A stretch of DNA of 64,000 nt from Septoria linicola (Eukaryota; Ascomycota; Dothideomycetes; Mycosphaerellales; Mycosphaerellaceae). Position numbers and translations under genes: made by a program. The notes under the pieces were generated by a model. It worked only from the letters and a program-made list of their open reading frames with translations, was not told the origin of the DNA and did not search any database. Location of the stretch: NCBI GenBank assembly GCA_024114885.1, contig CP099423.1, positions 930,001-994,000 on the forward strand, written 5' to 3'. Positions 10,080 through 19,337 of this stretch are shown in pieces; the stretch's first letter is position 1; each line of letters starts with the position of its first letter.

Positions 10080-11342
10080 TCAGGTCTCAGGCTCCACGTT
10101 CTCCCCTGCCTCTTCCATGCTGTCCCGCTCCGACGACTCTCTGTTCTCCTTGTCGGACTCATCAGCTTGCTCTGGATGTGTGATCTTGATCCTCGTCGAA
10201 GCGCGATTCTCGTCTGGCGTGAACGAAGTTGAAGGTCTCTTCTTGAGTTTAGGCTGGGACGCACTGGCTTGGCCGGCTTCAGAAAGAACGTTCTGCTGCG
10301 GCGGCATGGCAGAGTACTTCTTGGTAATCGGAACCTCACGGGCAAAGCTTTCCTGTCTCACACTATCAGCGTCATTGTCGCTGAGCTTTCTGAGACGGCA
10401 CCACGAGTCGAGGTCATTCAGATCAGCTGGCAGCTTGTGTACGTCTTTAACGTGCTTCTGGAGATCTTTGACACCAACAAAGTACCTGAGCTTAGCGTCC
10501 ACAATGTGAGAGTTGTTCCCGCATTGACGGCAGCTGATTTCTTGCCAGCATTCGTCGATTCTCACCACTATTGGGAAGTACCGTGATGCTGTTTCTGGAA
10601 ACCCTCCGTCCCAACGTACGCGACTTTCTGGTGGGCTTATGACTGAGGGACCTGCGCTACCAGATGTTGCGGTAGCGGAGGCATATGCAGCGCGGTCACC
10701 ACCTCGAGATGCAGCTGCATAGCTACGGGCGAGTGCGTCGAGGCTATCGCCGGCTGGTCGGCTGCTTGCTGGAAGTTGCTGGACGAGTGCTGGCCTTGAT
10801 TGCGAATTGGTTGAACTGGTTGGTTCGAGTCGTGGAATAGTGGACGAAGCTCGTAGACTTCCTGCGGCCGGTTCGCGGCTAGCAACGTGGCTTCCTTCGA
10901 CTGTGAGCTGAGAAAGTGCTAGGCGATCGGCTGCTGTACTATGTTCGCTACGTGCAATCCACGCCCTGATATCGGTCCGTGCTCCACGATCCCTGGCAGT
11001 GTGTGCTGCAAGTCTCCGAGCACGCTGATTTCTCTCCAGTGTGGCCTCTTCACGAAGCTCGTCGATGCGATCTTTGTGCTGATCGGCGTAGCGCTCAAGC
11101 TCCCGAATCTCATCTTGGTACCATTTGACGCGGCGGTAGAGAAGCTGATCTGCTTGTGTCTGAGCTTCTTGGCTTTCCTGTGTAGCTTTGGTGAGTTCGT
11201 CTTCGATGCGCGACAGCTCCTTCTCTACTCTCTTCCTCTCATTTTCTGCTCTAGAGATATTCTGCTCTAATGCGTGTCTACGCTGGTCGTTCTCGTTCTG
11301 CACAGTGGCAGCATTGTTCCAAGTCGAAGTACGATCTGCCAT
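10080..11342 (-). CDS. Coiled-coil protein with a C2H2-like zinc-finger block
   Basis: Single-exon protein of 420 aa from the ATG at 11342 (MADRTSTWNN). The frame is open further upstream to 11414 but the first part there is not protein-like. Residues from about 15 to 110 form a long coiled coil with Glu/Arg/Gln heptads. A Ser/Ala-rich linker follows. Then comes the block RYFPIVVRIDECW with CRQCGNN and LQKHVKDVHK, a C-x2-C...H-x4-H candidate zinc site. The C-terminus is polar with KRPSTSFTPDENR and an acidic tail. The same zinc block occurs in the interrupted gene at 1152-2358, so these are paralogues. Coiled coil plus zinc finger suggests a chromatin or scaffold role, but this is only inference. 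Confidence 0.7.
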   Translation of the reverse strand: MADRTSTWNNAATVQNENDQRRHALEQNISRAENERKRVEKELSRIEDELTKATQESQEAQTQADQLLYRRVKWYQDEIRELERYADQHKDRIDELREEATLERNQRARRLAAHTARDRGARTDIRAWIARSEHSTAADRLALSQLTVEGSHVASREPAAGSLRASSTIPRLEPTSSTNSQSRPALVQQLPASSRPAGDSLDALARSYAAASRGGDRAAYASATATSGSAGPSVISPPESRVRWDGGFPETASRYFPIVVRIDECWQEISCRQCGNNSHIVDAKLRYFVGVKDLQKHVKDVHKLPADLNDLDSWCRLRKLSDNDADSVRQESFAREVPITKKYSAMPPQQNVLSEAGQASASQPKLKKRPSTSFTPDENRASTRIKITHPEQADESDKENRESSERDSMEEAGENVEPET

Positions 11343-11642
11343 GTTATCGCTAGTCACGAAGCGATGAGAAACCAAAGGTTGCGAAAGACATACGCTGTCT
11401 TTTAGCCCAGCCACAACGTGTTGTTTGCGTTGACGCTTTACAGGTAAAGTAGCAGTAGCTTCGAGTAAGTATGCGAATTCACTCGCGCAGCAAGGTTGTG
11501 TTTGGAAACGTCACTCTTTCAGAAGCGCGATCCGGTGGAAGCCTTCAACAGCTTGACGATGTCGCTCCGTCGTGATCTGAGGCGGATTCTATGTCTCTTT
11601 CTGCATATCCCTCGCGGTTCGGGTATCAATTGAGCACCCTCC

Positions 11643-13271
11643 TCAATCCTCGTCCATCGACTCCCAGCCACCTTCACCTCCATTCTCTTCCGCCTCGGCC
11701 TCCTCTTCCTCGACCTCATCATCCTGCTCAATACCCACAAGACGTTCCTTCACCTCTCCCTCCGGCATCTTCACTCTCGTAGCAAAAGCTTCACGTACAG
11801 CCTTGTTGGTACTGGTATCCCAAACCTGCACGGCGCCTTTGCTTCCGGCCACAGCCAATCTGAATGCAATCTCCTTATCTGGAGCAAAGTTCGCTGAGAA
11901 GACCTTGCCAACTTCGAGTTCTCGCGATGTAACCATGCTTGGTCCGGTTTCAGTGACGTTCCAGAGCTTGACGGTCTTGTCTGTTGAGCCCGTTGCGATG
12001 TACCCAGGTACCGCTGGGTTGAGCGAGAATGTGGAGAGTTCACTTTCATGTGCTTGTAGTCGCCAGATTGGTTTGCTCTTTTCTGGCGTGGTGGGTTGTT
12101 GTCGTGCGTCGAAGCAGTGTAGGACTCCAGACTCGGTACTAACGTAGAAGTTGTTCTCGTTGTGCGGGTCCCATCGTATCTGCTCGACATCGCTCTCGAC
12201 ACCCCAGCGAGGAACTTTGCCGTCCTTGACTCGCATATCTGCTGCCACGATTGTGCGGTCGTAAGCTCCGGACAGCAGGATCGCGGATTGTGTCGGGTGC
12301 CAGGCGAGCGCGCATACCTTGTCGGTGTGGTGCTCGTATGAGTGCGCAGCTGTGCAGGTGTTGAGGTCCCACAGCTTTACGGTCTTGTCTGCGGAAGCAC
12401 TTGCCAACAAGTTGCGGTGATTCCTGTTTGCAGCCAGAGATAGAACTGCATCGACATGGTACTTCTCGTTTGCCTTCTTGCTCTTCTTTTTCTTCTTCTT
12501 CGGCGCTTCTTCCACTGCCTGTGAGCCTTGGCCTAGCACGGCGTTTGGGTACATGCAGTCCACAACATCCAGATCCCACAGCTCGATATCCGGGTCCATC
12601 GTGCCCACCGCTGCAAAGTTTCCTCCCTCTGCAGCATCCGGCTGGTTGACTTTCGTTCCCACCCATTCCACACACAACGGCACTGCGGGCAGCATGACAT
12701 CGTGATGTACGTAGAGATTGTCTGCTTCGTCCTCGTACACATACACTTCCAGATGTGCCACCTCGTCTTCTATCCGCGCCGCCAGCACCATGTTGTCCGT
12801 GGGCAAGATTTGCAGCTCTTCTCGCTCCTCATCGTCTGAGACCTCGCCCTCCGGTAGTGTCAGATATGGATCTTTCTCGCCGTCTGTGTGATATGCCAAC
12901 GACTTGATGTTGCTGAAAATGCCTCCCGCTCCTCCTGCATCCTCGTCGTCGCTCAATTCGGGCACGTTCGGCTCATCATCGTAGTGCTCCATATCGTACT
13001 CGGCCAGGTCGTCGTCTTTGGCAATTTGATCATCGTCATCGTCGCTGTCCTCGTCGTCTTCGGCTCCCTTCTCCGCACCCTCAATGTCGCCCATGTTGAC
13101 TTTGTTCAGCGACTCTCTCGCTTTCTCCAAATCGTCCTTTGCATCGTCCAGTTCGAGCTTTGCGAGCTTCGCAATTCGTGCATATTCCTCGTCGTCCATG
13201 TTGTACTTTGTTGGGAACGCCGCCGCGTGGCCACGGGGCACCCATGCTGTCGACGTGATCATAGACGACAT
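11643..13271 (-). CDS. PWP1: PWP1 WD40 ribosome-biogenesis protein
   Basis: Periodic tryptophan protein 1, a nucleolar WD40 protein required for 60S subunit assembly and rDNA-linked growth control. Single exon, 542 aa, the usual length. The N-terminus MSSMITSTAWVPRGHAAAFP is the conserved PWP1 start. It is followed by an acidic region (DEDSDDDDDQ) and the PWP1 signature DNLYVHHDVMLPAVPLCVEW. WD repeats are visible, including SASADKTVKLWDL, SGAYDRTIV, TGSTDKTVKLWNV and KGAVQVWDT. A Lys-rich insert (PKKKKKKSKK) between repeats looks like a nuclear localisation signal, and the C-terminus is acidic. High confidence. Confidence 0.95.
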   Translation of the reverse strand: MSSMITSTAWVPRGHAAAFPTKYNMDDEEYARIAKLAKLELDDAKDDLEKARESLNKVNMGDIEGAEKGAEDDEDSDDDDDQIAKDDDLAEYDMEHYDDEPNVPELSDDEDAGGAGGIFSNIKSLAYHTDGEKDPYLTLPEGEVSDDEEREELQILPTDNMVLAARIEDEVAHLEVYVYEDEADNLYVHHDVMLPAVPLCVEWVGTKVNQPDAAEGGNFAAVGTMDPDIELWDLDVVDCMYPNAVLGQGSQAVEEAPKKKKKKSKKANEKYHVDAVLSLAANRNHRNLLASASADKTVKLWDLNTCTAAHSYEHHTDKVCALAWHPTQSAILLSGAYDRTIVAADMRVKDGKVPRWGVESDVEQIRWDPHNENNFYVSTESGVLHCFDARQQPTTPEKSKPIWRLQAHESELSTFSLNPAVPGYIATGSTDKTVKLWNVTETGPSMVTSRELEVGKVFSANFAPDKEIAFRLAVAGSKGAVQVWDTSTNKAVREAFATRVKMPEGEVKERLVGIEQDDEVEEEEAEAEENGGEGGWESMDED

Positions 13272-13611
13272 ATTTGCGACTTATCTCTTCCGAGTCCAAT
13301 CTCTGTATGGATCGAAAGTTGAGAATCTCCATCTTCGAGGGTCTTGAACAAAATTTAAGCAGGGATCATCGGGATCGCATTTCGGGATCGTCCATGAACC
13401 TTATCATGCTAAAGAGCCGCCACTGCCACGATTGCGCCAACAGCTGATCTCCTGGCGGCAGGGACCTTGAGCACATATTCCAGACCGCATACATATTCCT
13501 CTCTGCCTCAACATCATCTGACACACTTCCTCCTCACTCTCTTCCCCTCAGTCCACTTCAAGAAATCAATAAAGACACAACAAGTACCTCCTTCCCGCAA
13601 GAAACCCAAAC
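13272..13611. other. Divergent promoter between PWP1 and the copper transporter
   Basis: A 340-bp spacer between two divergently transcribed genes. The copper gene leader is pyrimidine-rich, which is usual for fungal promoters. No specific copper-response element could be assigned with confidence. Confidence 0.5.
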
Positions 13612-14343
13612 ATGGACCACTCCCACATGGACCATGGCGACATGGGCCACGGTGGCATGGATCACGGCTCCGGCGAGCCTATGTGCAACATGAACATGCT
13701 CTTTACCTGGGACACATCCAACCTCTGCATCGTCTTCAGCAGCTGGAGAATCACCGGCGCGTGGTCATTAATCTACTCGCTCGTCGCAGTCATCGCGTTA
13801 ACAGCTGGCTATGAAGCTGTGCGGGAGGCGAGTAGAAGGTATGAGGAGAGTTATGAGAGGAGGATTGCGAATACGCCACGTAAGTTTTCTCCTCCCGTCC
13901 CGGTGATGTAGTGTATGGTTGTTTTCTATTATTTTCTGGTGGGATTCAGTGTGGTATGAGTTGGTTTCACAGAACATAAAACCCATACATGATGCTTATT
14001 GCATGACTTGAAGTGGCACTTCCCATTGAAAATGACGAATCATCATCACGTAACGAACGAAGCTCACTGCTCTGGATCTCAGGGAACTCGATCGAGGCGG
14101 AGGAGAAGAGAGGGCAGATTGTGAAGGCGCTGTTCTATGGATTTCAGGTCTTCTATTCGTTCTTCATCATGTAAGTCTGCTCGGATTGGTTCTTATTTGC
14201 GTAGCTTGACTGCTGACACTTTGTCTAGGCTCCTCTTCATGACATACAATGGCTGGATCATGATTGCTGTCGGCGTAGGTGCTACAGTCGGATATCTCCT
14301 GTTTGGTGCTGGTAGCGCAAGCAAATCGGCAGCGTGCCATTGA
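13612..14343 (+). CDS. CTR2: CTR-family copper transporter (CTR2 type)
   Basis: A small copper permease that forms trimers. It is most like the vacuolar or low-affinity Ctr2 branch. Exons 13612-13879, 14083-14170 and 14229-14343 give 156 aa. Introns are 203 and 58 nt. The N-terminus is Met/His-rich (MDHSHMDHGDMGHGGMDHG) and then MCNMNMLFTWDT, the copper-capturing region. Three membrane helices are visible. The second contains M-x3-M (split by intron 2: IM-LLFM) and the third contains GxxxG in GVGATVGYLLFG, both required for copper passage and trimer packing. The cytosolic loop carries a short Arg/Glu-rich stretch. The long first intron could contain an additional unrecognised exon, but the joined product is complete. 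Confidence 0.9.
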
Positions 14344-14400
14344 TGGCACCACATCTGCTCAACTTGAGCTTGAAAGACCACGACATTCAACGACACTTCC

Positions 14401-16401
14401 TCACAGGCCTCTCCACGAGACCTTCGCAATGTGATCAACCCTCTTTCTCGTATTCTTGACAAGACCAAGGTATCGCAACTCTGCCAATGATCTTTGGAAC
14501 AATGCCATGGTCTTCTGCTCATCCTCAGCGCCCTCCTCGATCACGGCTTCGAAAGCCTTCCACAAATCGTGAGCATTGATTAGGTTGCCAGATTCCAGGT
14601 ACAGCTGATACAGAACCGCCGTCGCTGGTTGTGTTCCTGCCAGTGTAGCTTCTTCACCCTTTTGTCCCGGATCACAACATTCGCAATCGAGATAGTCATG
14701 CGGCGCTGCCAGAGCACGTTCGATAGCATGACGGGGTCTTGGCATAAATACTTCTCTGTACGGCGACCTCAAATCGTAGACAAAGATCTCGTTGAGAACC
14801 AATTCTTTAGCGCCCACAAGACGATCAGCAAAGTATGCCTCGAGCAGATCCGAGAGTCTGCGTACAAGTGCTGTGTATGCCGTGTCTTGCTTCGAGAGTG
14901 TCGATTTCTGCTTGCTGAGCTCGACCTTTTGTGCGACGACTGTCGTGCGAAGCGTAGAGTTCTTGACATCTTCTTCGCTGCGCAGTGGCTTGCCGGAGTC
15001 TTCATGCTCGGTCGTCAGTGCTGTCAGCTCCGTCTCTATCGCTCCAAGCCGTGCTAACGTCTCCTCATCGAGACCAGCTGTGCGGAAAGTACGAGTGACA
15101 TTCAACGTAACATCGGAAGGTGACTTCCTGAGCATGAGCAGCAAAGACCTAATCATAGTCGACTCTGCCAGCTTCCCGGACATGGCTTGCAAATACAAGC
15201 TCGCTTTTGAAGAGGTCGGGGTGCTTGGGAGACATTCTTGTATCTGTCGAATCGCTTCAGTGGCTGCCACAGTCCCAGCTAGTGATTGACGACCGTCCTC
15301 GACGCTCTGGTTTGTGAAGTCGAACAGCGCTTGATCGGAGTCTAAAACACTGCGCAACCGCTCCGTCTCACCATCATCTAGCAGTTGTCTCGCAAAAGTG
15401 CGGAAAGATGGCAGATTCCTGATTGCCTCGAAATGGTCCTTCGGGATGTCTCGGAATGGAATACCAGGTGTGAGTAGCAGACTGGTAGCGTTCGCATAAA
15501 AGTGTGCCATGTAAGCGTATCGCGTCGCCTCAGTCAAGCTGTCAATTCCCTGAATGTAGTCGCTTTGCCGTTCCAGAATCATGGATGCAAGATTCGGCCC
15601 TAGCCAGAGCTGAGAGTCTTGGCCCGTAAGCACATCGAAGACTTGCTCGACCTCGTCTGTAGAGTTTGCGGCATCGAACAATCGTCCATCAAGACATTTG
15701 ATAGCTGAGGATGTGAGTCTTTGCTGAAGGAATTCCACAGATGTTGCGACATTCAGTAGCAGAGCAAAAGGTATGCGGTTTTGCCAACAACCGAGCAGCT
15801 CAATTAGTTCAGAGAGTAAGTCACTGTCGACAGCTTCTGTATCCTCGAAGGCGATCACGACTTGTTGGACTTTTCGTTCTTGCGCATAGTCGTGTAGTAT
15901 CTTCAGATCGTAGTTGAGCAGCTTAGGTCCTTTCCTCGAGGATGGCGCTTCTTCAAGGTCATCTTCATCATCTGCAGAATTGGTAGAAGTGCCTTTCGAG
16001 ATGAGTGATTTCAGAAGAGCCTTGAGGTTTGATCCCGAGCTAGAAGTAAGTGATATGACAAGTCTTCGTGTCGCACTCGCGTTGTGGCTAGAACCCTGCG
16101 AGGCGATTGAGTGTCGCAAGGCAGAATTCGGTCCAGCGAGAATCAAGCCTGTCGGGATCGAAGTTCGTTGTTCAATTGCTGCAGATTCGTCCAAGAAAGA
16201 TGCAATCTCAGTGATCGTGGCTGCATTGATGGTGTCCAGCCTCTCATCTATGCGCTGCTGTTGGGCGCTCCATGCCTGTCGATATGTTTTCTTTCTCAAG
16301 TTCCACGAGGCTTGAAGACCGGTGGGCTCCGTACGTCTTCGCTTAGCAGGTCTATCATCATCTGGAGAGAAAACGTAGCACTTTTCATACTCCATGATCA
16401 T
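14401..16401 (-). CDS. ORC3: Origin recognition complex subunit 3
   Basis: Orc3 is a structural AAA+-like subunit of the complex that marks replication origins and loads MCM helicase. Single exon, 666 aa, the usual size for filamentous fungi. The N-terminus MEYEKCYVF is followed by the conserved WNLRKKTYRQAWSAQQQRI, then the degenerate ATP-binding fold with SIPTGLILAGPN. The DTEAVDSDLLSELIELL block corresponds to the sensor/Walker-B-like region. The C-terminus holds the winged-helix-type segment with RSPYREVFMPRPRHAIERAL, a typical Orc3 signature. The start could be either M at 16401 or the second M two codons later. It converges with the copper transporter 3' end 57 bp away. Confidence 0.9.
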   Translation of the reverse strand: MIMEYEKCYVFSPDDDRPAKRRRTEPTGLQASWNLRKKTYRQAWSAQQQRIDERLDTINAATITEIASFLDESAAIEQRTSIPTGLILAGPNSALRHSIASQGSSHNASATRRLVISLTSSSGSNLKALLKSLISKGTSTNSADDEDDLEEAPSSRKGPKLLNYDLKILHDYAQERKVQQVVIAFEDTEAVDSDLLSELIELLGCWQNRIPFALLLNVATSVEFLQQRLTSSAIKCLDGRLFDAANSTDEVEQVFDVLTGQDSQLWLGPNLASMILERQSDYIQGIDSLTEATRYAYMAHFYANATSLLLTPGIPFRDIPKDHFEAIRNLPSFRTFARQLLDDGETERLRSVLDSDQALFDFTNQSVEDGRQSLAGTVAATEAIRQIQECLPSTPTSSKASLYLQAMSGKLAESTMIRSLLLMLRKSPSDVTLNVTRTFRTAGLDEETLARLGAIETELTALTTEHEDSGKPLRSEEDVKNSTLRTTVVAQKVELSKQKSTLSKQDTAYTALVRRLSDLLEAYFADRLVGAKELVLNEIFVYDLRSPYREVFMPRPRHAIERALAAPHDYLDCECCDPGQKGEEATLAGTQPATAVLYQLYLESGNLINAHDLWKAFEAVIEEGAEDEQKTMALFQRSLAELRYLGLVKNTRKRVDHIAKVSWRGL

Positions 16402-16578
16402 TGCCTGTAAACGCAGGCGAATGGGATGCTGAAGTCAAGAAGTCGCGTCGGGGAGACGCGCTTTGACTAAAATTGATTGGATCGCGTATGCACAAAATTT
16501 ATGCTGTGCACAAAGTGGAAAAGTCATATGAGCGAGACGAACGTATGCATTGCTACTATTGACATAATCTAAGCCATG

Positions 16579-17502
16579 CTATCCATGTTCATCTTCTGTC
16601 AGCCCAGGACAGTCCTCGATGGCCTTCTCGTCCGCATAGCGGTACTTGCACCAAAAGCAGTAATGATACTTCTCACGAAGATATGTCAAAACTTTCTGCA
16701 GTCGCTCCGTGACTGGCAATGCCTCAAACTCCTGCAGCTCAGTGTCTTCCTCATCCAGTTCTTCCTCGACTTCGTCACCATATGCCAAGTCCTCATCGTC
16801 ATCGTTCTGAGTGTAGTCCAAGTGCCGCGACAGACTCTGGTCGAGGTCGAAGCGCATTCGCCTATCACGTTCTTTCTCGAGTCTCTGCTTCACAAGAGGA
16901 CGCCAAAGTACGTTGATTGACTGTAGTGGCATCTTCGCCGCAGTTGAAGGCTTGCCATTTGCACCCTTTCCTGATGCGCCAGCCTCCTCAGTCGGCGCTG
17001 AGCCGTCAGTCTCGAAGCCTTCAAGTGTCCGCATTGCAGACCACATTTGACCTTCGCCTCGCTTCTGCTCGACTTCTTGCCTGTTACGCTCTCGGTACTC
17101 TTCTGCTGTGAGCTTCACTTTCTTCTCCTTGACGTCCATCGCCTCAGCAGCCTCGCGGAGTTTTCGCTTTCGGTCATTCTCCATTCCGATACCACCTCGA
17201 TCTTCTTTGACCTGGACTTCGATCGGCCTGGTTCTGGCACCTTCAGTCTTGCCGAGAGCACCTCCTTTGAATCCCATTTTGGCCATCATCTTGGCACCTT
17301 TGCTTGAGCTGTCGATTTCCGTGGCGAATGCTGTCTCGAGCTTCCGGTTTTCTTCTTCCACTCGTTCAGCTTTGGACTTGACTTTGCCACGTTCGAGCGC
17401 TTCTTTCTTGAGTCGTGCAGTGCGTTGTAGTGATGTTTCTTTCTTTGCTGGAGCCTCTTCGAAGGTCATATTGAGATAATCATCTTCATCGTCGTCGGCC
17501 AT
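16579..17502 (-). CDS. GPATCH11/CCDC75-like G-patch protein
   Basis: A G-patch domain protein of the GPATCH11 (CCDC75) family, putative RNA-helicase cofactor. Single exon, 307 aa from the ATG at 17502 (MADDDEDDYLNMTF). Upstream in-frame codons exist but look non-coding. Seen in order: an acidic start and a coiled-coil Lys/Glu-rich region; the G-patch core MMAKMGFKGGALGKTEGAR followed by PIEVQVKEDRGGIG; a charged helical middle; and at the C-terminus CFWCKYRYADEKAIEDCPG, the DUF4187 zinc-like tail that defines this family. The role in splicing or ribosome assembly is inferred from other G-patch proteins. Confidence 0.85.
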   Translation of the reverse strand: MADDDEDDYLNMTFEEAPAKKETSLQRTARLKKEALERGKVKSKAERVEEENRKLETAFATEIDSSSKGAKMMAKMGFKGGALGKTEGARTRPIEVQVKEDRGGIGMENDRKRKLREAAEAMDVKEKKVKLTAEEYRERNRQEVEQKRGEGQMWSAMRTLEGFETDGSAPTEEAGASGKGANGKPSTAAKMPLQSINVLWRPLVKQRLEKERDRRMRFDLDQSLSRHLDYTQNDDDEDLAYGDEVEEELDEEDTELQEFEALPVTERLQKVLTYLREKYHYCFWCKYRYADEKAIEDCPGLTEDEHG

Positions 17503-17618
17503 GTTTGCCAGACCTGATTGACTGGTACAGGCGTGGCGCGCACTGTAGTCAAGGTGCTGCCGTGCCTGTCCGGGCCGATGACACAAAACCGAGACGTATG
17601 ATCATTCACCTCATTTCT

Positions 17619-17912
17619 TCACATGTCAGCGAAACTAATGCCAGAAATCGTGCCTTGTTTCACAGCTTTTACATATGACGAAATGGACTGATCGGCAGAC
17701 ACTCCCGCGACTTTCCTGCGTCCCAACCCGCCGTCTTGTGGTCTCTTTGCCTCACCTGTACCACGAGAAGCACACCCAAGCATCGTCGACGCGGATGACC
17801 AGCATCTCTCACCCAAGGTAGCTCGTTGCTGAAGCATACAACGGAGACTGTCGATCTGACTGGCCGAGAAACGAGCGACCGCTGAAATGCCTGTACGGAA
17901 GATCTCCGCCAT
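17619..17912 (-). CDS. Possible small hypothetical protein
   Basis: A 97-aa open frame starting MAEIFRTGISAVARFSASQ. The N-terminus is basic and could be a mitochondrial presequence. The frame sits alone between two well-supported genes. No domain recognised. It might be a remnant or a gene with unmodelled exons. Weak support. Confidence 0.3.
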   Translation of the reverse strand: MAEIFRTGISAVARFSASQIDSLRCMLQQRATLGERCWSSASTMLGCASRGTGEAKRPQDGGLGRRKVAGVSADQSISSYVKAVKQGTISGISFADM

Positions 17913-18228
17913 GCCATTGACAAAGCATCACAAAGCGGGTTACAAAGTATAGCCGAAGAATGGACGTCGCCGAAGCACTTATGCGGCATTAAAATTGTGG
18001 CTAACACTACTTTTCGGGTCATCTTGACGTCGAAAGATGCTGCTAATCCAGCTCTTTTGGGTGACGCTCATGCTATTCTGGTTCTGCTGATGCAGGAAGC
18101 TTCGAGTGTGTGTTCATGTCGTGCTGGAGAGCTTGTCAATAAATAGGGAAAGGCTGCTCTTCTCTTCTACTCTACAGAATCACTACTTTCTAGCATCATA
18201 CCTTACAAGAATAACTCAGGCAATCATC

Positions 18229-18989
18229 ATGGCACCAAAGATCGCTATCGTCTACGTGAGTTCGCCTTTACTTATAGCTACACCCCGCAGTTCAGAGGCC
18301 ATCAACAATGGCCGTTTCGCAACAGAAACTAATGCCTTGCAGTACTCCACCTATGGCCATGTAAAGACACTGGCAGAGGCCGAGGCCGAGGGCATCAAGG
18401 CTGCTGGCGGTCAGGTCGATATCTACCAAATTCCAGAGACCCTCTCTGAGGAGGTCCTGGGCAAGATGCATGCTCCTCCCAAGGGCGACCACCCAACGAT
18501 CGACAGCCCAAAGACTCTCGAGCAATACGATGCATTCCTGTTCGGCATTCCAACCAGATATGGTAACTTCCCAGCACAATGGAAGACTTTCTGGGACTCT
18601 ACCGTGAGTGAAGCCAGACATCACTTTGGTAGACATTGTAAACAGCTGCTAATAAGTTCTAGGGCGGTCAATGGCAGACTGGTGCATACTGGGGCAAGTA
18701 CGCTGGTCTCTTCATCTCCACCGGCACTCTGGGAGGGGGACAGGAGTCCACTGCTATCGCTGCTATGAGCACTCTCGCCCACCATGGCTTCATCTACGTG
18801 CCATTGGGCTACAAGACGACCTTCAACATCCTCTCCGATATCTCTGAGGTTCGTGGTGGTTCTGCCTGGGGTGCTGGAACCTTCTCAGGTGCTGACGGTT
18901 CCCGTCAACCATCTGCTAAGGAGATCGAGCTCGCCAATGCCCACGGCAAGCAGTTCTACGAGGCTGTCGCCCGCGTCAACTTCCAGTGA
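18229..18989 (+). CDS. NAD(P)H:quinone oxidoreductase, flavodoxin-like (WrbA/Alt a 7 family)
   Basis: FMN-dependent two-electron quinone reductase of the WrbA/Pst2/Ycp4 family, which protects against quinone and oxidative stress. Fungal members include the minor allergens Alt a 7 and Cla h 7. Exons 18229-18255, 18343-18603 and 18663-18989 give 204 aa, the normal length. The joined N-terminus MAPKIAIVYYSTYGHVKTL is the FMN phosphate loop. FGIPTRYGNFPAQWKTFWD and the GTLGGGQESTAIA loop are WrbA hallmarks. Introns are 87 and 59 nt. The stop TGA (18987-18989) is followed by CTAG and then by a coherent open frame to 19196 in the same phase; see the separate extension entry. A TATA-like AATAAATAG lies about 90 bp upstream. 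Confidence 0.95.
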
Positions 18990-19196
18990 CTAGATGGCAG
19001 CGCGGCTGGGAAGCAAGAAGCTACTGTCGCAAAGACAGAGCAAGGAGGAGTGAGTAGTGGACAGAATGGCACAGCTGCTGGGGCAAAGCCTGCAGCCACA
19101 CCACAACAGCAGACCACTTCCACTGCTCCCCAAGAGAAGGATGACTCGGATAGCAAGGGCCCATGCGGTCTCCCATTCAAGTGCACGATCGCATAA
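18987..19196 (+). other. Predicted stop-codon readthrough extension with CaaX box
   Basis: The TGA of the quinone reductase is followed directly by CTA G, the strongest known eukaryotic leaky context (UGA CUA). The same frame stays open for 68 codons to TAA at 19194-19196. Composition is protein-like: an Ala/Gly/Gln/Thr-rich flexible linker (TAAGAKPAATPQQQTTSTA), then charged EKDDSDSK, then GPCGLPFKCTIA at the very end. CTIA fits a farnesylation CaaX motif, and an extra Cys lies six residues before it. A readthrough product would be 273 aa and could be membrane-anchored. No plausible intron removes the TGA: the only GT/AG pairs nearby are shorter than 30 nt. Not proven; inference from sequence. 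Confidence 0.65.
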
Positions 19197-19337
19197 AGCA
19201 GATCAATCTAGAGATACCACAGTATGAAATTTATGCCTGCATGAACTGTTCTCCATTCCCAAAAGTCGCTATAGCTGGTATCCTAAATCTATGCTGTATC
19301 ATATCTATCGTATTCATATCGTCAAAAAGCGTCACAG

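Noticed and set aside
10819..10832. GGTTCGAGTC, resembling a tRNA B box
   Set aside because: Lies inside the coiled-coil/zinc-block coding sequence and no cloverleaf can be built around it.
12139..12675. 178-codon minus-strand frame within PWP1
   Set aside because: Alternative frame of the same strand inside a solid WD40 gene.
18981..19196. Alternative splicing instead of readthrough for the quinone reductase tail
   Set aside because: No GT donor with a reasonable consensus before the TGA and only ultrashort GT-AG segments; a retained-frame intron is not available.
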